Below are positions 1 to 7,179 of a stretch of 9,611 nucleotides of DNA, in pieces. The notes under the pieces are model-generated. The model did not search any database. It had not been told where the DNA came from and was given only the letters and a program-made list of their open reading frames with translations. The position numbers and the translations under genes are program-made. The number at the start of each line of letters is the position of its first letter. Positions within the stretch are counted from its first letter, which is position 1. The DNA lies in assembly GCA_016932295.1 (NCBI GenBank), contig JAFGDC010000532.1, positions 1 to 9,611 on the forward strand. Direction: 5' to 3'. The stretch is from a candidate division CSSED10-310 bacterium (lineage in GTDB: Bacteria > CSSED10-310 > JAFGDC01).

Positions 1-290
1 GCCGGCGGCTCCATCACCAGGGCACGGCGGCGCCGTGCGGTCCATGTTGCGCTATGCGTCTTGCGGCAGGCCCGTGCTCCCCGTCTATTCACCCACCATT
101 ATGGAGCCGGCGGCTCCATCACCAGGGCACGGCGGCGCCGTGCGGTCCGTGTTGCGTTATGCGTCTTGCGGCAGGCCCGTGCTCCCCGCCTATTCACCCC
201 ACCAGCATGGAGCCGGCGGCTCCATCACCAGGGCACGGCGGCGCCGTGCGGTCCGTGTTGCGCTGTGCGTCCTCTGCTGGCGCCACGCGG
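1..290. repeat. Tandem array of about three 105-106 bp structured repeat units
   Basis: Units begin at 1, 106 and 212. The second and third units are each preceded by the last bases of an ATGGAGCC-GGC-GGCTCCAT hairpin (8 bp perfect stem); the first is cut by the window edge. Next in each unit comes GCACGGC-GGC-GCCGTGC (7 bp perfect stem), then an almost invariant stretch around TTGCGGCAGGCCCGTGCTCC. Units 1 and 2 differ at only a few bases plus one indel, which makes the period 105 and then 106. The third unit breaks off near 270 and joins a different motif, CCTCTGCTGGCGCCACGCGG (271-290), which also occurs at 7100 and 7232. The array lies just downstream of the 3' end of the minus-strand gene that stops at 370, as REP/BIME-type palindromic elements often do. 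It is probably non-coding, because the second period is not a multiple of three. Membership of a known repeat family was not recognised. Confidence 0.85.
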
Positions 291-333
291 CCAATCTCAT
301 GAAGACAGGCCGGTCAAGCGAGGATCAGAAGGT

Positions 334-357
334 AAAAAAAGTGCGGACCGACGGCCG
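334..357 (-). terminator. Possible weak intrinsic terminator of the propeller gene
   Basis: On the minus strand, 13 bases past the TGA at 370-372, an imperfect stem CGGcC-GTCG-GtCCG (one C/T mismatch, loop of four) is followed within three bases by seven T. Position and T-tract fit a Rho-independent terminator, but the stem is short and interrupted. Confidence 0.35.
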
Positions 358-369
358 TAAGATTCAGGC

Positions 370-1932
370 TCAACCCGGGCACACAAATCCATACTGATCG
401 ACCGGTGTGTGAACCGGCCGTTCCAGCCGACCGATGGCGACGCTGCCGTAGTCGACGCGCCATAATCCCTCCCTCTTCGTGGACACAAAGACCTGACAAC
501 CTATGGGATCCACCACCAGGAAACGAGGCCAGAGTCCTATCCGCCACCGACCGATCTCATCACCGCTCTCGATGTCGAGTGCCCGCAGACTCGAGTTCGT
601 CAGCCCGACCGAAAAGAGAATCCCTCGCTCCTCGTCGACACCAATGCTGCGCACCAGGAAGACCGTGCTGAATTTCTTTTTGAGTTTCAGATCGTCGAGA
701 CCAAAGGCGAGAACCTGCCCGCGACGAGGTTGAGCCACGAACAGCAGCCTGCGTACGGAGTCCACGACCGACTGATTACAGCTTTCCCGCAGGGGCAGCC
801 TCGCCGCGGGGACGTTGCCGTCAAGGCTGAACCCCCCGACAAACGCCTTATGGACAAAGTAATTGATGAAGAGCCGCCCTCCGATGACATCCATGGCCAG
901 GCTGCTGCAGCGGTCACCAAGGCCGGGAATTGCCAGGATGCGCTGTTGATCCTCAGGCAGATACACCCAGAATTCCCCCTCTTCAAAGGCAATGAAGACG
1001 TGCCGAGTCACCGGATCAACGGCAAGAACCGGGAGCCCGGGCGTCGTGTCGGCGTCAAGCACTGGAGATCCCACGCGCGCCTGGGAAACCGTCTCTAAGG
1101 ATCGTGCATCGATGAAGGAAAGAACACCCGTTTCTCTGCGGTACGTGACCAGCTCCTCGCGAATCGGGTCATATGCAGGATGAGCCCCCGCCTCTCCAGT
1201 GAAAGACCGGATACCCGTCTTCCGGAAAGGATCGTCCAGGTCGAAACGATCGATCCTGCTATCACGGATATTCGATGCGAACAGCCATCTCCGGGCGGCA
1301 TCGATTTTCAGACCATAATATTCCCCGGCGCTGATTTGCCGCGATTCAGCACGCTGGATTGTGCCGACGGTCGCATACGTCGCCACGGTTGCATGCGCGG
1401 GAATCAGCAACGCCAGCGCAATGCAGCGGGCAACCCAGGGGGAGATCCTCTGCAGCAGTGGAGATGGAATCAAGGCCGATGCCACTCGCGCGAGCACCAC
1501 TGGACACATCAGCTCCGCAACCGGGTATGCCGGCAACAGGAGGGCACCTGATACGAGGCGTCGCGTTCTCGTCGAAACAAGCCTCGACATGAATCCCTCC
1601 GAAAGAGTGTTCAAAATGAAGAGCACAACCAAGGCCAGAGACGTTCGCAGCGGCTGTGCTGCCTCCACCCACAGCATTAGTGCCAGGACCGATATGAACA
1701 CCGCTGCAAGGGCTCCCGGGACACCCTGCCATTCCTGCATGCGCCTCCTTGCGAGACCCAGGAGACCGAAGACCGCGCCAAGAGTGACCCAGATTTGCCA
1801 TTGAGACAGGAGGATCAGCAGTGGACGCCTCGGGACATTCCCGATCAGATCGAGCCATCTCAGCAACAGGAATCCGCCGAGCACCGCCTCGAGGACTCTG
1901 CCAAAAACGGACCTCGGTCTATCCATGATCAC
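370..1932 (-). CDS. Six-helix membrane protein with C-terminal seven-repeat beta-propeller
   Basis: A 520-residue protein of unknown function. Roughly residues 11-190 hold about six hydrophobic segments (near 14-30, 37-60, 72-92, 96-114, 127-150 and 167-188), so the N-terminal half is membrane-embedded. Residues 200-495 contain seven repeats with a hydrophobic-x-D-x5-hydrophobic-F/V-hydrophobic signature. The marker aspartates are at 211, 255, 306, 348, 391, 433 and 475, mostly 42-44 residues apart, as expected for seven propeller blades of the YVTN/NHL/SMP-30-like kind. The propeller probably lies on one face of the membrane, and the side is not determined by the sequence. The start is uncertain: GTG at 1932 or ATG at 1926. 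Neither has a strong ribosome binding site; GGGA lies five bases before the GTG. The gene stands alone, with an MFS relic upstream and a repeat array downstream. No catalytic motif was recognised, so a binding or sensing role is only a guess. Confidence 0.85.
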   Translation of the reverse strand: MIMDRPRSVFGRVLEAVLGGFLLLRWLDLIGNVPRRPLLILLSQWQIWVTLGAVFGLLGLARRRMQEWQGVPGALAAVFISVLALMLWVEAAQPLRTSLALVVLFILNTLSEGFMSRLVSTRTRRLVSGALLLPAYPVAELMCPVVLARVASALIPSPLLQRISPWVARCIALALLIPAHATVATYATVGTIQRAESRQISAGEYYGLKIDAARRWLFASNIRDSRIDRFDLDDPFRKTGIRSFTGEAGAHPAYDPIREELVTYRRETGVLSFIDARSLETVSQARVGSPVLDADTTPGLPVLAVDPVTRHVFIAFEEGEFWVYLPEDQQRILAIPGLGDRCSSLAMDVIGGRLFINYFVHKAFVGGFSLDGNVPAARLPLRESCNQSVVDSVRRLLFVAQPRRGQVLAFGLDDLKLKKKFSTVFLVRSIGVDEERGILFSVGLTNSSLRALDIESGDEIGRWRIGLWPRFLVVDPIGCQVFVSTKREGLWRVDYGSVAIGRLERPVHTPVDQYGFVCPG

Positions 1933-2164
1933 TGCTGTCCCGCAGGGGAGCGGCAGTCACCTCGCCGGGTTTGTCGGTCAATCGTCTGCGAGGACATGCG
2001 ATGAGATTGTACAGTGCGATTCCACCTGCCCATGGCTCGTTCTTCCACGTTTTTGCCGACGCCGTGGGATGAGTATGGAAAGAGCCTCGATCCACGTGCC
2101 CGGACCGTCGGGCGAATTGTCCGCGATTGTTGCAGATCCCGCGCGCTCATACCGGGCATTATCC

Positions 2165-2495
2165 GTGGTGTAGGAAGCGGGTGTCAATGGATCGAAGCGG
2201 CGGATCCCTCGCGGAATCGGCCGCGCCAGGTCACTCCATGGCAGGATCGTGGACCATTCTCCCTTCGTATTACTGACCAGGGTTCAAATCTTCCGACCAA
2301 TTGATCGAAACCGGCAGCACCAGCCCCGTCAGGAATATAGTGAGCACCATGGGGGCATCGAATGAACCTGCTGCCTGCCTTTGGTACAGTGGCCGGGACA
2401 AAACCATACTCACAATGCGGATGCTTGTACCATTCATCGGAGCATTTCAGCACTTGCGATCCGGGGCACCGATGGGGCAGGAACCCCGCGACCGG
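2165..2495 (-). pseudogene. Eroded 3' remnant of a second MFS transporter gene
   Basis: This stretch aligns with the C-terminal part (about residues 349-435) of the intact MFS gene at 3721-5127, in the same orientation. By hand alignment, 2311-2356 matches 3933-3978 at 39 of 46 bases, and 2368-2418 matches 4012-4064 with small gaps. Between these blocks the remnant has 11 bases where the intact gene has 33, a net loss of 22 that shifts the frame. Translation agrees in two frames: EYGFVPATVPKAGSR against GYNFVLAIAPKARQQ, then MVLTIFLTGLVLP against MMLTMLLSGLVLP. A stop codon follows soon after (TAA, minus strand, near 2269). The outer limits are approximate; similarity fades near 2165 and 2495. 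No N-terminal part is present, because the methyltransferase gene ends at 2506. A functional product is very unlikely. The 230 bases between this relic and the propeller gene show no gene. Confidence 0.8.
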
Positions 2496-2505
2496 TGACG
2501 TACGA

Positions 2506-3318
2506 TTACGGAACAACAGAACCCATTGTGGACAATATGACAGTGAAAGCATAGTTGTTTTCAAACTCATGCATTGGACTCCAGGTGGAAATCCGCGTCG
2601 GTATGGGTTCAAATGCCCTGCCGGCGAACTCCGCGTGGATGATCCGGAATCCGGTCCTCTCGAGAAGCAGCAACAGGTCCGCCGGCGTATAACACCGGAT
2701 CGACTGGGTGCGGGGCGGCTCAATACCGCCTACCGACGCCCACTCGTCGATCCACCGGCCAAGCACTGCGTCGTAGAAAGAGCGTTCCGTCATGTCCACC
2801 GATCCCGCAACGTTTTCAAGCCGCTCCAGGGAACGGGACGATCCCGCCTGCCTGATCGGACCGAAAGGGTGGTACACATCCATGATCACGATGCCATCGG
2901 GAACGAGCCATTCAGTGGCTATTCTCCGCAGCAGGTTCCGCTGATCAGGATCGGTGCCCATGCCGAATGCCTCGAACAGGCACACCGCATCGAATTTGCC
3001 GGGTATCGCCGCCGTGAGAAAATCCCCCCTGATCGCGGTCACGCCTGGATAGTGCGCCGCGATCCGTTGCAACAGTTCGTGATTCACGGCGCTGATGTCA
3101 ACCGCCGTGACCGTATACCCTGCGGCGGCGAGAAACGCGGCCGTTTCCCCGGTGCCAGCCCCCAGCTCGAGCAGGGTTTTCGGGGCGGTCCCCACGAAAC
3201 GCTCCACCTGCGCGAACCTCGGCCGCAGGTTTTCACCCTCATACCAACTGTCACCCCACCATTTCACCGCCGAGTCGTAGAACTCCCTTACCCATGAGCG
3301 ATCTTCCACGCGATGCAT
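2506..3318 (-). CDS. Class I SAM-dependent methyltransferase
   Basis: A 270-residue soluble protein of usual length for the family. Motif I, LLELGAGTGE (residues 49-58), binds S-adenosylmethionine. TAVDIS (71-76) is the post-I acidic strand that contacts the ribose, AIRGDFL (95-101) is the motif II region, and KFDAVCLFEAFG (108-119) with the LVPDGIVIMD strand (138-147) continues the Rossmann-like core. The C-terminal half (150-260) lacks a motif that would name the substrate; small molecule, lipid and protein all remain possible. ATG at 3318 is preceded by AAAAGGTC at suitable spacing, which supports this start. The gene follows an MFS transporter gene on the same strand after 402 bases, too far for obvious coupling. 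It ends only about 11 bases from the MFS relic, so its last residues may have been altered by the event that left the relic. Confidence 0.88.
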   Translation of the reverse strand: MHRVEDRSWVREFYDSAVKWWGDSWYEGENLRPRFAQVERFVGTAPKTLLELGAGTGETAAFLAAAGYTVTAVDISAVNHELLQRIAAHYPGVTAIRGDFLTAAIPGKFDAVCLFEAFGMGTDPDQRNLLRRIATEWLVPDGIVIMDVYHPFGPIRQAGSSRSLERLENVAGSVDMTERSFYDAVLGRWIDEWASVGGIEPPRTQSIRCYTPADLLLLLERTGFRIIHAEFAGRAFEPIPTRISTWSPMHEFENNYAFTVILSTMGSVVP

Positions 3319-3720
3319 ACTATGACCTTTTCCCTTTGATCAGACCTTGCAACTCTTCGCCCCGAAATATCCAAGGCTGGCAATGTGAGTATGAACCATC
3401 TTGGTTTATCCCGACCGATGATTCCAGGATGGCGCCGCCGATGGTCCCGAGAAGCGGCCGACGGCCGGCGTCACCATTCCTCCCCTTGCGCTTCCATGCC
3501 CCGACGACGATAAAGAAAAGTCGCGCGTGCTGTCAAATCCTGCTCTTCGCCGTCGCTGACGCCAGTGAGGTGACAGTGGGAATGATGAAACGTGACTTGA
3601 AGCGGCGATCCGCGGCGGGATAGTGGGCTGGCGGACGGGGGTGGAATATGGACCGACCGGATCCGCCGCTTCGTCCTCGACCATGGACAACAGAGACCGT
3701 GATTCACGGGAACCCAGCTC
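3319..3720. other. Non-coding gap between MFS and methyltransferase genes
   Basis: No convincing gene is present in these 402 bases; the open frames are short, uneven in composition and lack ribosome binding sites. It probably holds the methyltransferase promoter (minus strand), but no clear -35/-10 pair was found. A 15-mer at 3659-3673 (GGATCCGCCGCTTCG) is the exact reverse complement of 2193-2207 and is also nearly inverted relative to 3599-3611. A small hairpin CCGTG-ATT-CACGG lies just past the MFS stop (around 3698-3710); it has no T-tract. Confidence 0.5.
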
Positions 3721-5127
3721 TCAACCGCCGCCGTTTTTGTGGAACCATTGTTTGCCCTGCGCCCGCAGCAACCTTGTGGCGGCCCGCAGGTACTGCTGCA
3801 TGGGGGCGGCCGGCGAGACCCGAGGTTCGCTGATCCAGGCCAGGGGGATGAGGGTGCTCCATCGCACCAGGCCGGCGATGGCGAACTGCACCTGCTCAGG
3901 TTCGAGACTCCCCGCCTGGAGGCGGCCGAGTGCCGGCAGCACCAACCCCGACAGGAGCATGGTGAGCATCATGGCGGCGCCGCTGAGCGCGTTGAATACA
4001 CCCGAGTATATCTGCTGCCTGGCCTTGGGTGCGATGGCCAGTACAAAATTGTATCCGACGATGCCCGCGCCGGCCCACATGAAGCCCGAGGTGATGGCCT
4101 CGAAATACACGAACCAATAGCGGGTCGGCGCCGCCAGCACCCAGACCATGGGATTGAAGCCGCCCAGGATCAACGCGATTCTCATTGCCTGCTTGTTGCC
4201 GTGCCGGTCGATGAAGCGACCCCAGAAACGCAGCGCCAGAAGTGCACTGCAGGTGCTGATGGTGCCGTACACCTGGATCTGCACCATGGTCATCTTCAAC
4301 TTTTCGATCATAAACGGCCCCCAGAAAGGCGCCGCCACGCCCACCGCCAGCATCCACCAGATTCCGTACACCATTAAACGGCGGAAATTGGAATCCTTGA
4401 AAGGCACCCGTACCAGGTCGCCGAACCGCTCCGCTTCGGGTTCCTTGCTCCGCTCCGGCTGCATGGCAAGGAATCGATTGGATGCGTACCCCAGCGCCGA
4501 AGCGATGGTAAACACCATCAGGAAGCCAAGCGGCAACAATTCCGGTTGCAGGCGCAGCATGCCGGAAATGCGCGCCATTAATCCCGCGCCAGCACCGGAT
4601 TCCACATCTATAAGGTCGATAAAAAATCCCATGGAATACCCGGCGGCCAGGCCGGCCAGCATGAGGTACTGGGTGCGGCGCGAGAAAAACCGGCCGCGCA
4701 GGCGGGCCGGGATCATGTCGGAGATCCAGGCGATCCACAGGTTACCGCCTATGGTGGAAAAGGTGGTGGCGATAAAGAACGCCAGGATGAAACCCCACAA
4801 GGCCAGCTCCGCCGGGAGGAAAAACGGCAGCATGCCGAAGCTGAGGGGAAGCAGGCGTCCGGCCAGGAGAAGCCTGAGGGCGGCGGGTTTACGAGTGGTG
4901 AGCCGCCGGGTGAGTGCCGAGCCCAAGGGTTGAAAGAGCATTGAAAGCTGCCCCATGGCGGCCAGCAGGCCGAACTGAAACGGAGTGGCGTTCAGCATCA
5001 TCGCAAACTTGCTGATGAAGATACTGCCAGGTCCTACCAGCGCGCTGAAGGCTTGCGCGAAACTGCCCTCAGTTATGGATATACGAATGGTGCGCCGTAA
5101 CTCTTGAACCTGGTCCGCTCTCGTCAT
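3721..5127 (-). CDS. Major facilitator superfamily (MFS) transporter
   Basis: A 468-residue polytopic inner-membrane protein with about twelve hydrophobic helices in two bundles, the usual MFS size. The sequence ISDMIPARLRGRFFSRR (136-151) and the loop GRFIDRHGNKQAMR (303-316), with its GxxxDRxGxK/R pattern, match the cytoplasmic loops typical of MFS carriers. A soluble linker rich in Glu, Lys and Arg (about 222-248) separates the halves. The substrate cannot be read from the sequence. The longer open frame reaches 5193, but the start is set at ATG 5127 because AGAGGAAG lies about seven bases before it and the upstream 22 codons are Arg/Pro/Ser-rich and unlike a transporter N-terminus. The neighbouring endonuclease-family gene is divergent. 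A decayed relative of the 3' end of this gene lies 1.5 kb away at 2165-2495, beyond the methyltransferase. Confidence 0.9.
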   Translation of the reverse strand: MTRADQVQELRRTIRISITEGSFAQAFSALVGPGSIFISKFAMMLNATPFQFGLLAAMGQLSMLFQPLGSALTRRLTTRKPAALRLLLAGRLLPLSFGMLPFFLPAELALWGFILAFFIATTFSTIGGNLWIAWISDMIPARLRGRFFSRRTQYLMLAGLAAGYSMGFFIDLIDVESGAGAGLMARISGMLRLQPELLPLGFLMVFTIASALGYASNRFLAMQPERSKEPEAERFGDLVRVPFKDSNFRRLMVYGIWWMLAVGVAAPFWGPFMIEKLKMTMVQIQVYGTISTCSALLALRFWGRFIDRHGNKQAMRIALILGGFNPMVWVLAAPTRYWFVYFEAITSGFMWAGAGIVGYNFVLAIAPKARQQIYSGVFNALSGAAMMLTMLLSGLVLPALGRLQAGSLEPEQVQFAIAGLVRWSTLIPLAWISEPRVSPAAPMQQYLRAATRLLRAQGKQWFHKNGGG

Positions 5128-5420
5128 CCAGCTTCCTCTTGAAGGATCCGGCGACCGCCACCGTGATCCGGGCCGGGTGTCCGGCCAGATCACCTACCTT
5201 ACTTATCGGGAGACGAAGAAATCAACCTCTTCTATTTCACGCCAAGCGCCGGTCGAAAGAACCCGCCGGACAGGGGCGTGACGAGGACGGGCGGCACCTG
5301 GAAACCTTGCGGCGGTGAGCGCGGTATTCTAGAATCAAAGACGCACAAGAAAATTTTCACAACGCAACCACCGGATCGGCTGAGAGTAAGCATCGTCCGG
5401 CCAGTAAGAAAGGGGAAACC
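5128..5420. promoter_or_regulatory. Divergent intergenic region with ATTCTAGAAT palindrome
   Basis: These 293 bases separate two divergently read genes and must hold at least their two promoters. A perfect 10 bp palindrome, ATTCTAGAAT, lies at 5326-5335, about 85 bases before the plus-strand start; it could be an operator or part of a -10 region. For the minus-strand gene, TTGATT and TAAGGT at 18 bp spacing form a weak candidate promoter around 5190-5225. AAGGGGA at 5411-5417 is the ribosome binding site of the plus-strand gene. No riboswitch-like structure was recognised. Confidence 0.4.
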
Positions 5421-6437
5421 ATGGCCAGGGAACTCTCTTTCGCAACATTCAACCTGTACAATCTCCAGTTGCCGGGTGTGCCCATGTACCAGGGCAACAC
5501 CTACACGCAGGAAGAATACGACCGCAAGCTGTCCTGGACCGCGATCATGCTGCAGGTTCTGGATGCGGATGTGATCGGATTCCAGGAACTGTGGTCACCG
5601 CAGTGTCTGGTGGATGCCTTCTCCGCCGCGGCACTGTCTGACCAGTATGAATTGTTCCACCAGGACAACGGCGGCACCGGCATCTCCGTGGCCGCGGCGG
5701 TACGACGGCCGTTGATCGGAAGCAATCAGCAATGGATCAAGAAGTTTCCCGATGACCTGATCCTGAAAAAACGACAGCCCGGCAGCACTCTCGAACCTGA
5801 CTACACCGTATCGGTGACCATCGACGCCTTCTCGAGACCGGTTCTCAAGATGCTCGTAACACCGCAACACGGTCCCGATTTCGAACTCTTCGTGGCGCAC
5901 CTCAAATCCAAGATGCCCATGCTGCTGGACCGGGATGAAGCCGCGATTGAGGCGGTCAGGAAGAACTCGAGCGCCATCGGCACCGCCCTGTCCACCATCA
6001 GGCGCACGGCGGAGGCTGCTGCGCTGCGCGTCCTGTTGAACCATTCGATGCGGGACACCGACACACCGGTGGTGGTGATGGGCGACATCAACGACTCCCA
6101 ATTGAGCGTCACTACCTGCATCATCACGGAACAGCCGCCGTACCGCCTCTATCTCGCCAGCCAGGCGGGGCGCACCAGCGACCGGGGACTGTATACCGTC
6201 GCCACGTTGCAGGAATACCGAAGCATGCGTGATGTGTATTACACACATATCCACGAAGGCGGGCGGGAATCACTGGATCACATTCTCGTCTCCGAGCAGT
6301 TCTATGACCATTCCAACAAGCGGCAATGGAGCTTCAAGGAAATGCGGGTGATCAACGATCATCTCGACGATACGTTGAAACACACCTCGGATCATGGCGT
6401 GGTGAAGGCGACATTCATTTACAAACCGGCTGGATGA
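5421..6437 (+). CDS. Endonuclease/exonuclease/phosphatase (EEP) family protein
   Basis: A 338-residue protein with the full set of EEP-fold metal and phosphate contacts: FNLYN (residues 10-14), GFQE with E56, AHLKSK with H160, GDIND (D222, N224), SLDHILVS (D286, H287) and SDHG (D324, H325). The family uses a divalent metal to cleave phosphodiester or phosphomonoester bonds. Members include DNA repair exonucleases, DNase I-like nucleases, sphingomyelinases and inositol phosphatases, and the order of motifs does not settle which applies here. No signal peptide is visible, so a cytoplasmic location is likely. ATG 5421 is preceded by AAGGGGA at good spacing. The gene appears to be transcribed alone, divergent from the MFS gene and followed by a long convergent intergenic region. 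Confidence 0.88.
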   Translation: MARELSFATFNLYNLQLPGVPMYQGNTYTQEEYDRKLSWTAIMLQVLDADVIGFQELWSPQCLVDAFSAAALSDQYELFHQDNGGTGISVAAAVRRPLIGSNQQWIKKFPDDLILKKRQPGSTLEPDYTVSVTIDAFSRPVLKMLVTPQHGPDFELFVAHLKSKMPMLLDRDEAAIEAVRKNSSAIGTALSTIRRTAEAAALRVLLNHSMRDTDTPVVVMGDINDSQLSVTTCIITEQPPYRLYLASQAGRTSDRGLYTVATLQEYRSMRDVYYTHIHEGGRESLDHILVSEQFYDHSNKRQWSFKEMRVINDHLDDTLKHTSDHGVVKATFIYKPAG

Positions 6438-6555
6438 GGGCATCACGGGGGCGTGACCGACAGTCGGGTGAACGCCGCTGGCAGCAGGATTTTCATTGCA
6501 CCACAAGGTATCACACGAAAAGCGGCGAACGGCGGGACATCTCTGTACATGGCCT

Positions 6556-6584
6556 GGCTGAGGGCCCCTCCCCCGCCCTCAGCC
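6556..6584. terminator. Strong 10 bp hairpin downstream of the EEP gene
   Basis: GGCTGAGGGC (6556-6565) and GCCCTCAGCC (6575-6584) are perfect reverse complements around a nine-base C-rich loop. It lies about 120 bases after the EEP stop. No T-tract follows on either strand, so it may be a transcript-stabilising or factor-dependent end rather than a classical intrinsic terminator. A smaller TCACG-GGGG-CGTGA hairpin sits nearer the stop, around 6444-6457. Confidence 0.5.
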
Positions 6585-6660
6585 CGCAGACGGGTCCCCG
6601 CCTCCTCCATGGGCAGTCCTCACCTGGGCTGGGCGCGTGCCGTTTCCAGCACGAACCACC

Positions 6661-6948
6661 ATGGTGTGCCTCCTTAATGGACTGAGAGCCACGACGAGAT
6701 GTCCCGCGGAATTGTTCGCCACATATTTCATATTGCTAACGGCATGCCAGGCAGCCGAATCCGCCCTGATCGAGACAAATCCCTTTTGTTACATTGGTTG
6801 TAACACCTTGCATGAAAACCTGGGTAAGGATGGTCCGAAAGTGTCAACCGGCCGGTGTCAAGGTATATCCATGGTTCTTTTCATGAATGATTGCGCGGTA
6901 AATAACGATGGGTGCAAAGACAGGTGTAAAGGCAAGTTGACACAATAG
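6661..6948 (+). CDS. Probable small six-cysteine lipoprotein
   Basis: A 95-residue open frame from ATG 6661 (GTG at 6637 would add eight residues). A hydrophobic run, LFATYFILLTAC (18-29), ends in LTAC, a good lipobox with C29 as the lipidated residue, and a basic residue (R13) precedes it. After this come six cysteines, at 43, 47, 66, 78, 85 and 89: CX3C, x18, C, x11, C, x6, CX3C. An even number of cysteines in an exported domain suggests three disulfides. The domain is polar and Asn/Gly/Lys-rich, and the DNA looks less GC-rich than its neighbours, which could mean transfer or relaxed selection. No family was recognised. The ribosome binding site is weak and no promoter is clear, so chance remains possible. 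Confidence 0.42.
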   Translation: MVCLLNGLRATTRCPAELFATYFILLTACQAAESALIETNPFCYIGCNTLHENLGKDGPKVSTGRCQGISMVLFMNDCAVNNDGCKDRCKGKLTQ

Positions 6949-7047
6949 GCGGAAACTGTCGGGAGGGCAGGGATCACACGCGTGCGATGGCATGGAAAAA
7001 CATGGACATCGGTCGCCGAGCCTATACCGGCGCTCCAATATAACCAT

Positions 7048-7138
7048 GGCTCGAGTCTGGCGACTCGGGAAACCAGGGCGCGGCTGGCGCCACGCGCTCC
7101 CTCTGCTGGCGCCACGCGGTCTATCTGACGACGCCAGG
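7048..7138. repeat. Structured intergenic repeat, copy A
   Basis: A 91 bp unit nearly identical to the one at 7180-7270. It opens with hairpin CGAGTC-TGGC-GACTCG, continues with ACCAGGGCGCGGC and two closely spaced copies of the core CTGGCGCCACGCG (near 7083 and 7106), and ends at CTGACGACGCCAG. The stretch GCGCG...CGCGC folds around TGGCGCC. It lies in a convergent intergenic region, the usual place for REP-like elements. Confidence 0.8.
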
Positions 7139-7179
7139 TGACCTATTTGGCGATTCTTCTGGCAAACCCGGGTGAGGCC

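Noticed and set aside
1..290. CRISPR array or integron attC cassette sites
   Set aside because: The repeat is nearly continuous over 105 bp without variable spacers, and no RYYYAAC/GTTRRRY core sites are present.
35..397. Overlapping open frames across the left repeat array that look like 35-residue protein repeats
   Set aside because: The first period (105) keeps frame but the second (106) breaks it, three frames are open because of GC-rich composition, and the hairpins explain the conservation better.
2000..2020. TACAAT -10-like hexamer upstream of the propeller gene on the minus strand
   Set aside because: No acceptable -35 hexamer at 16-18 bp, so a promoter call cannot be supported.
2330..2470. 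Cys/His-rich peptide on the minus strand resembling a zinc ribbon (CPGSQVLKC ... HPHC ... RCPH)
   Set aside because: Nucleotide alignment shows it is the frameshifted MFS remnant; the cysteines are accidental.
2362..3297. Long plus-strand open frame of 311 codons
   Set aside because: It is antisense to the methyltransferase gene, which has intact SAM-binding motifs and a ribosome binding site; the antisense product is Arg/Pro/His-rich without domains.
3739..4933. Large plus- and minus-strand frames inside the MFS gene
   Set aside because: Shadows of a clear transporter coding sequence; their products are compositionally biased and lack start signals.
6786..6804. TGTTAC-ATTGGTT-GTAACA inverted repeat resembling an operator
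   Set aside because: It lies inside the probable small lipoprotein gene and is a six-base arm pair that can easily arise by chance.
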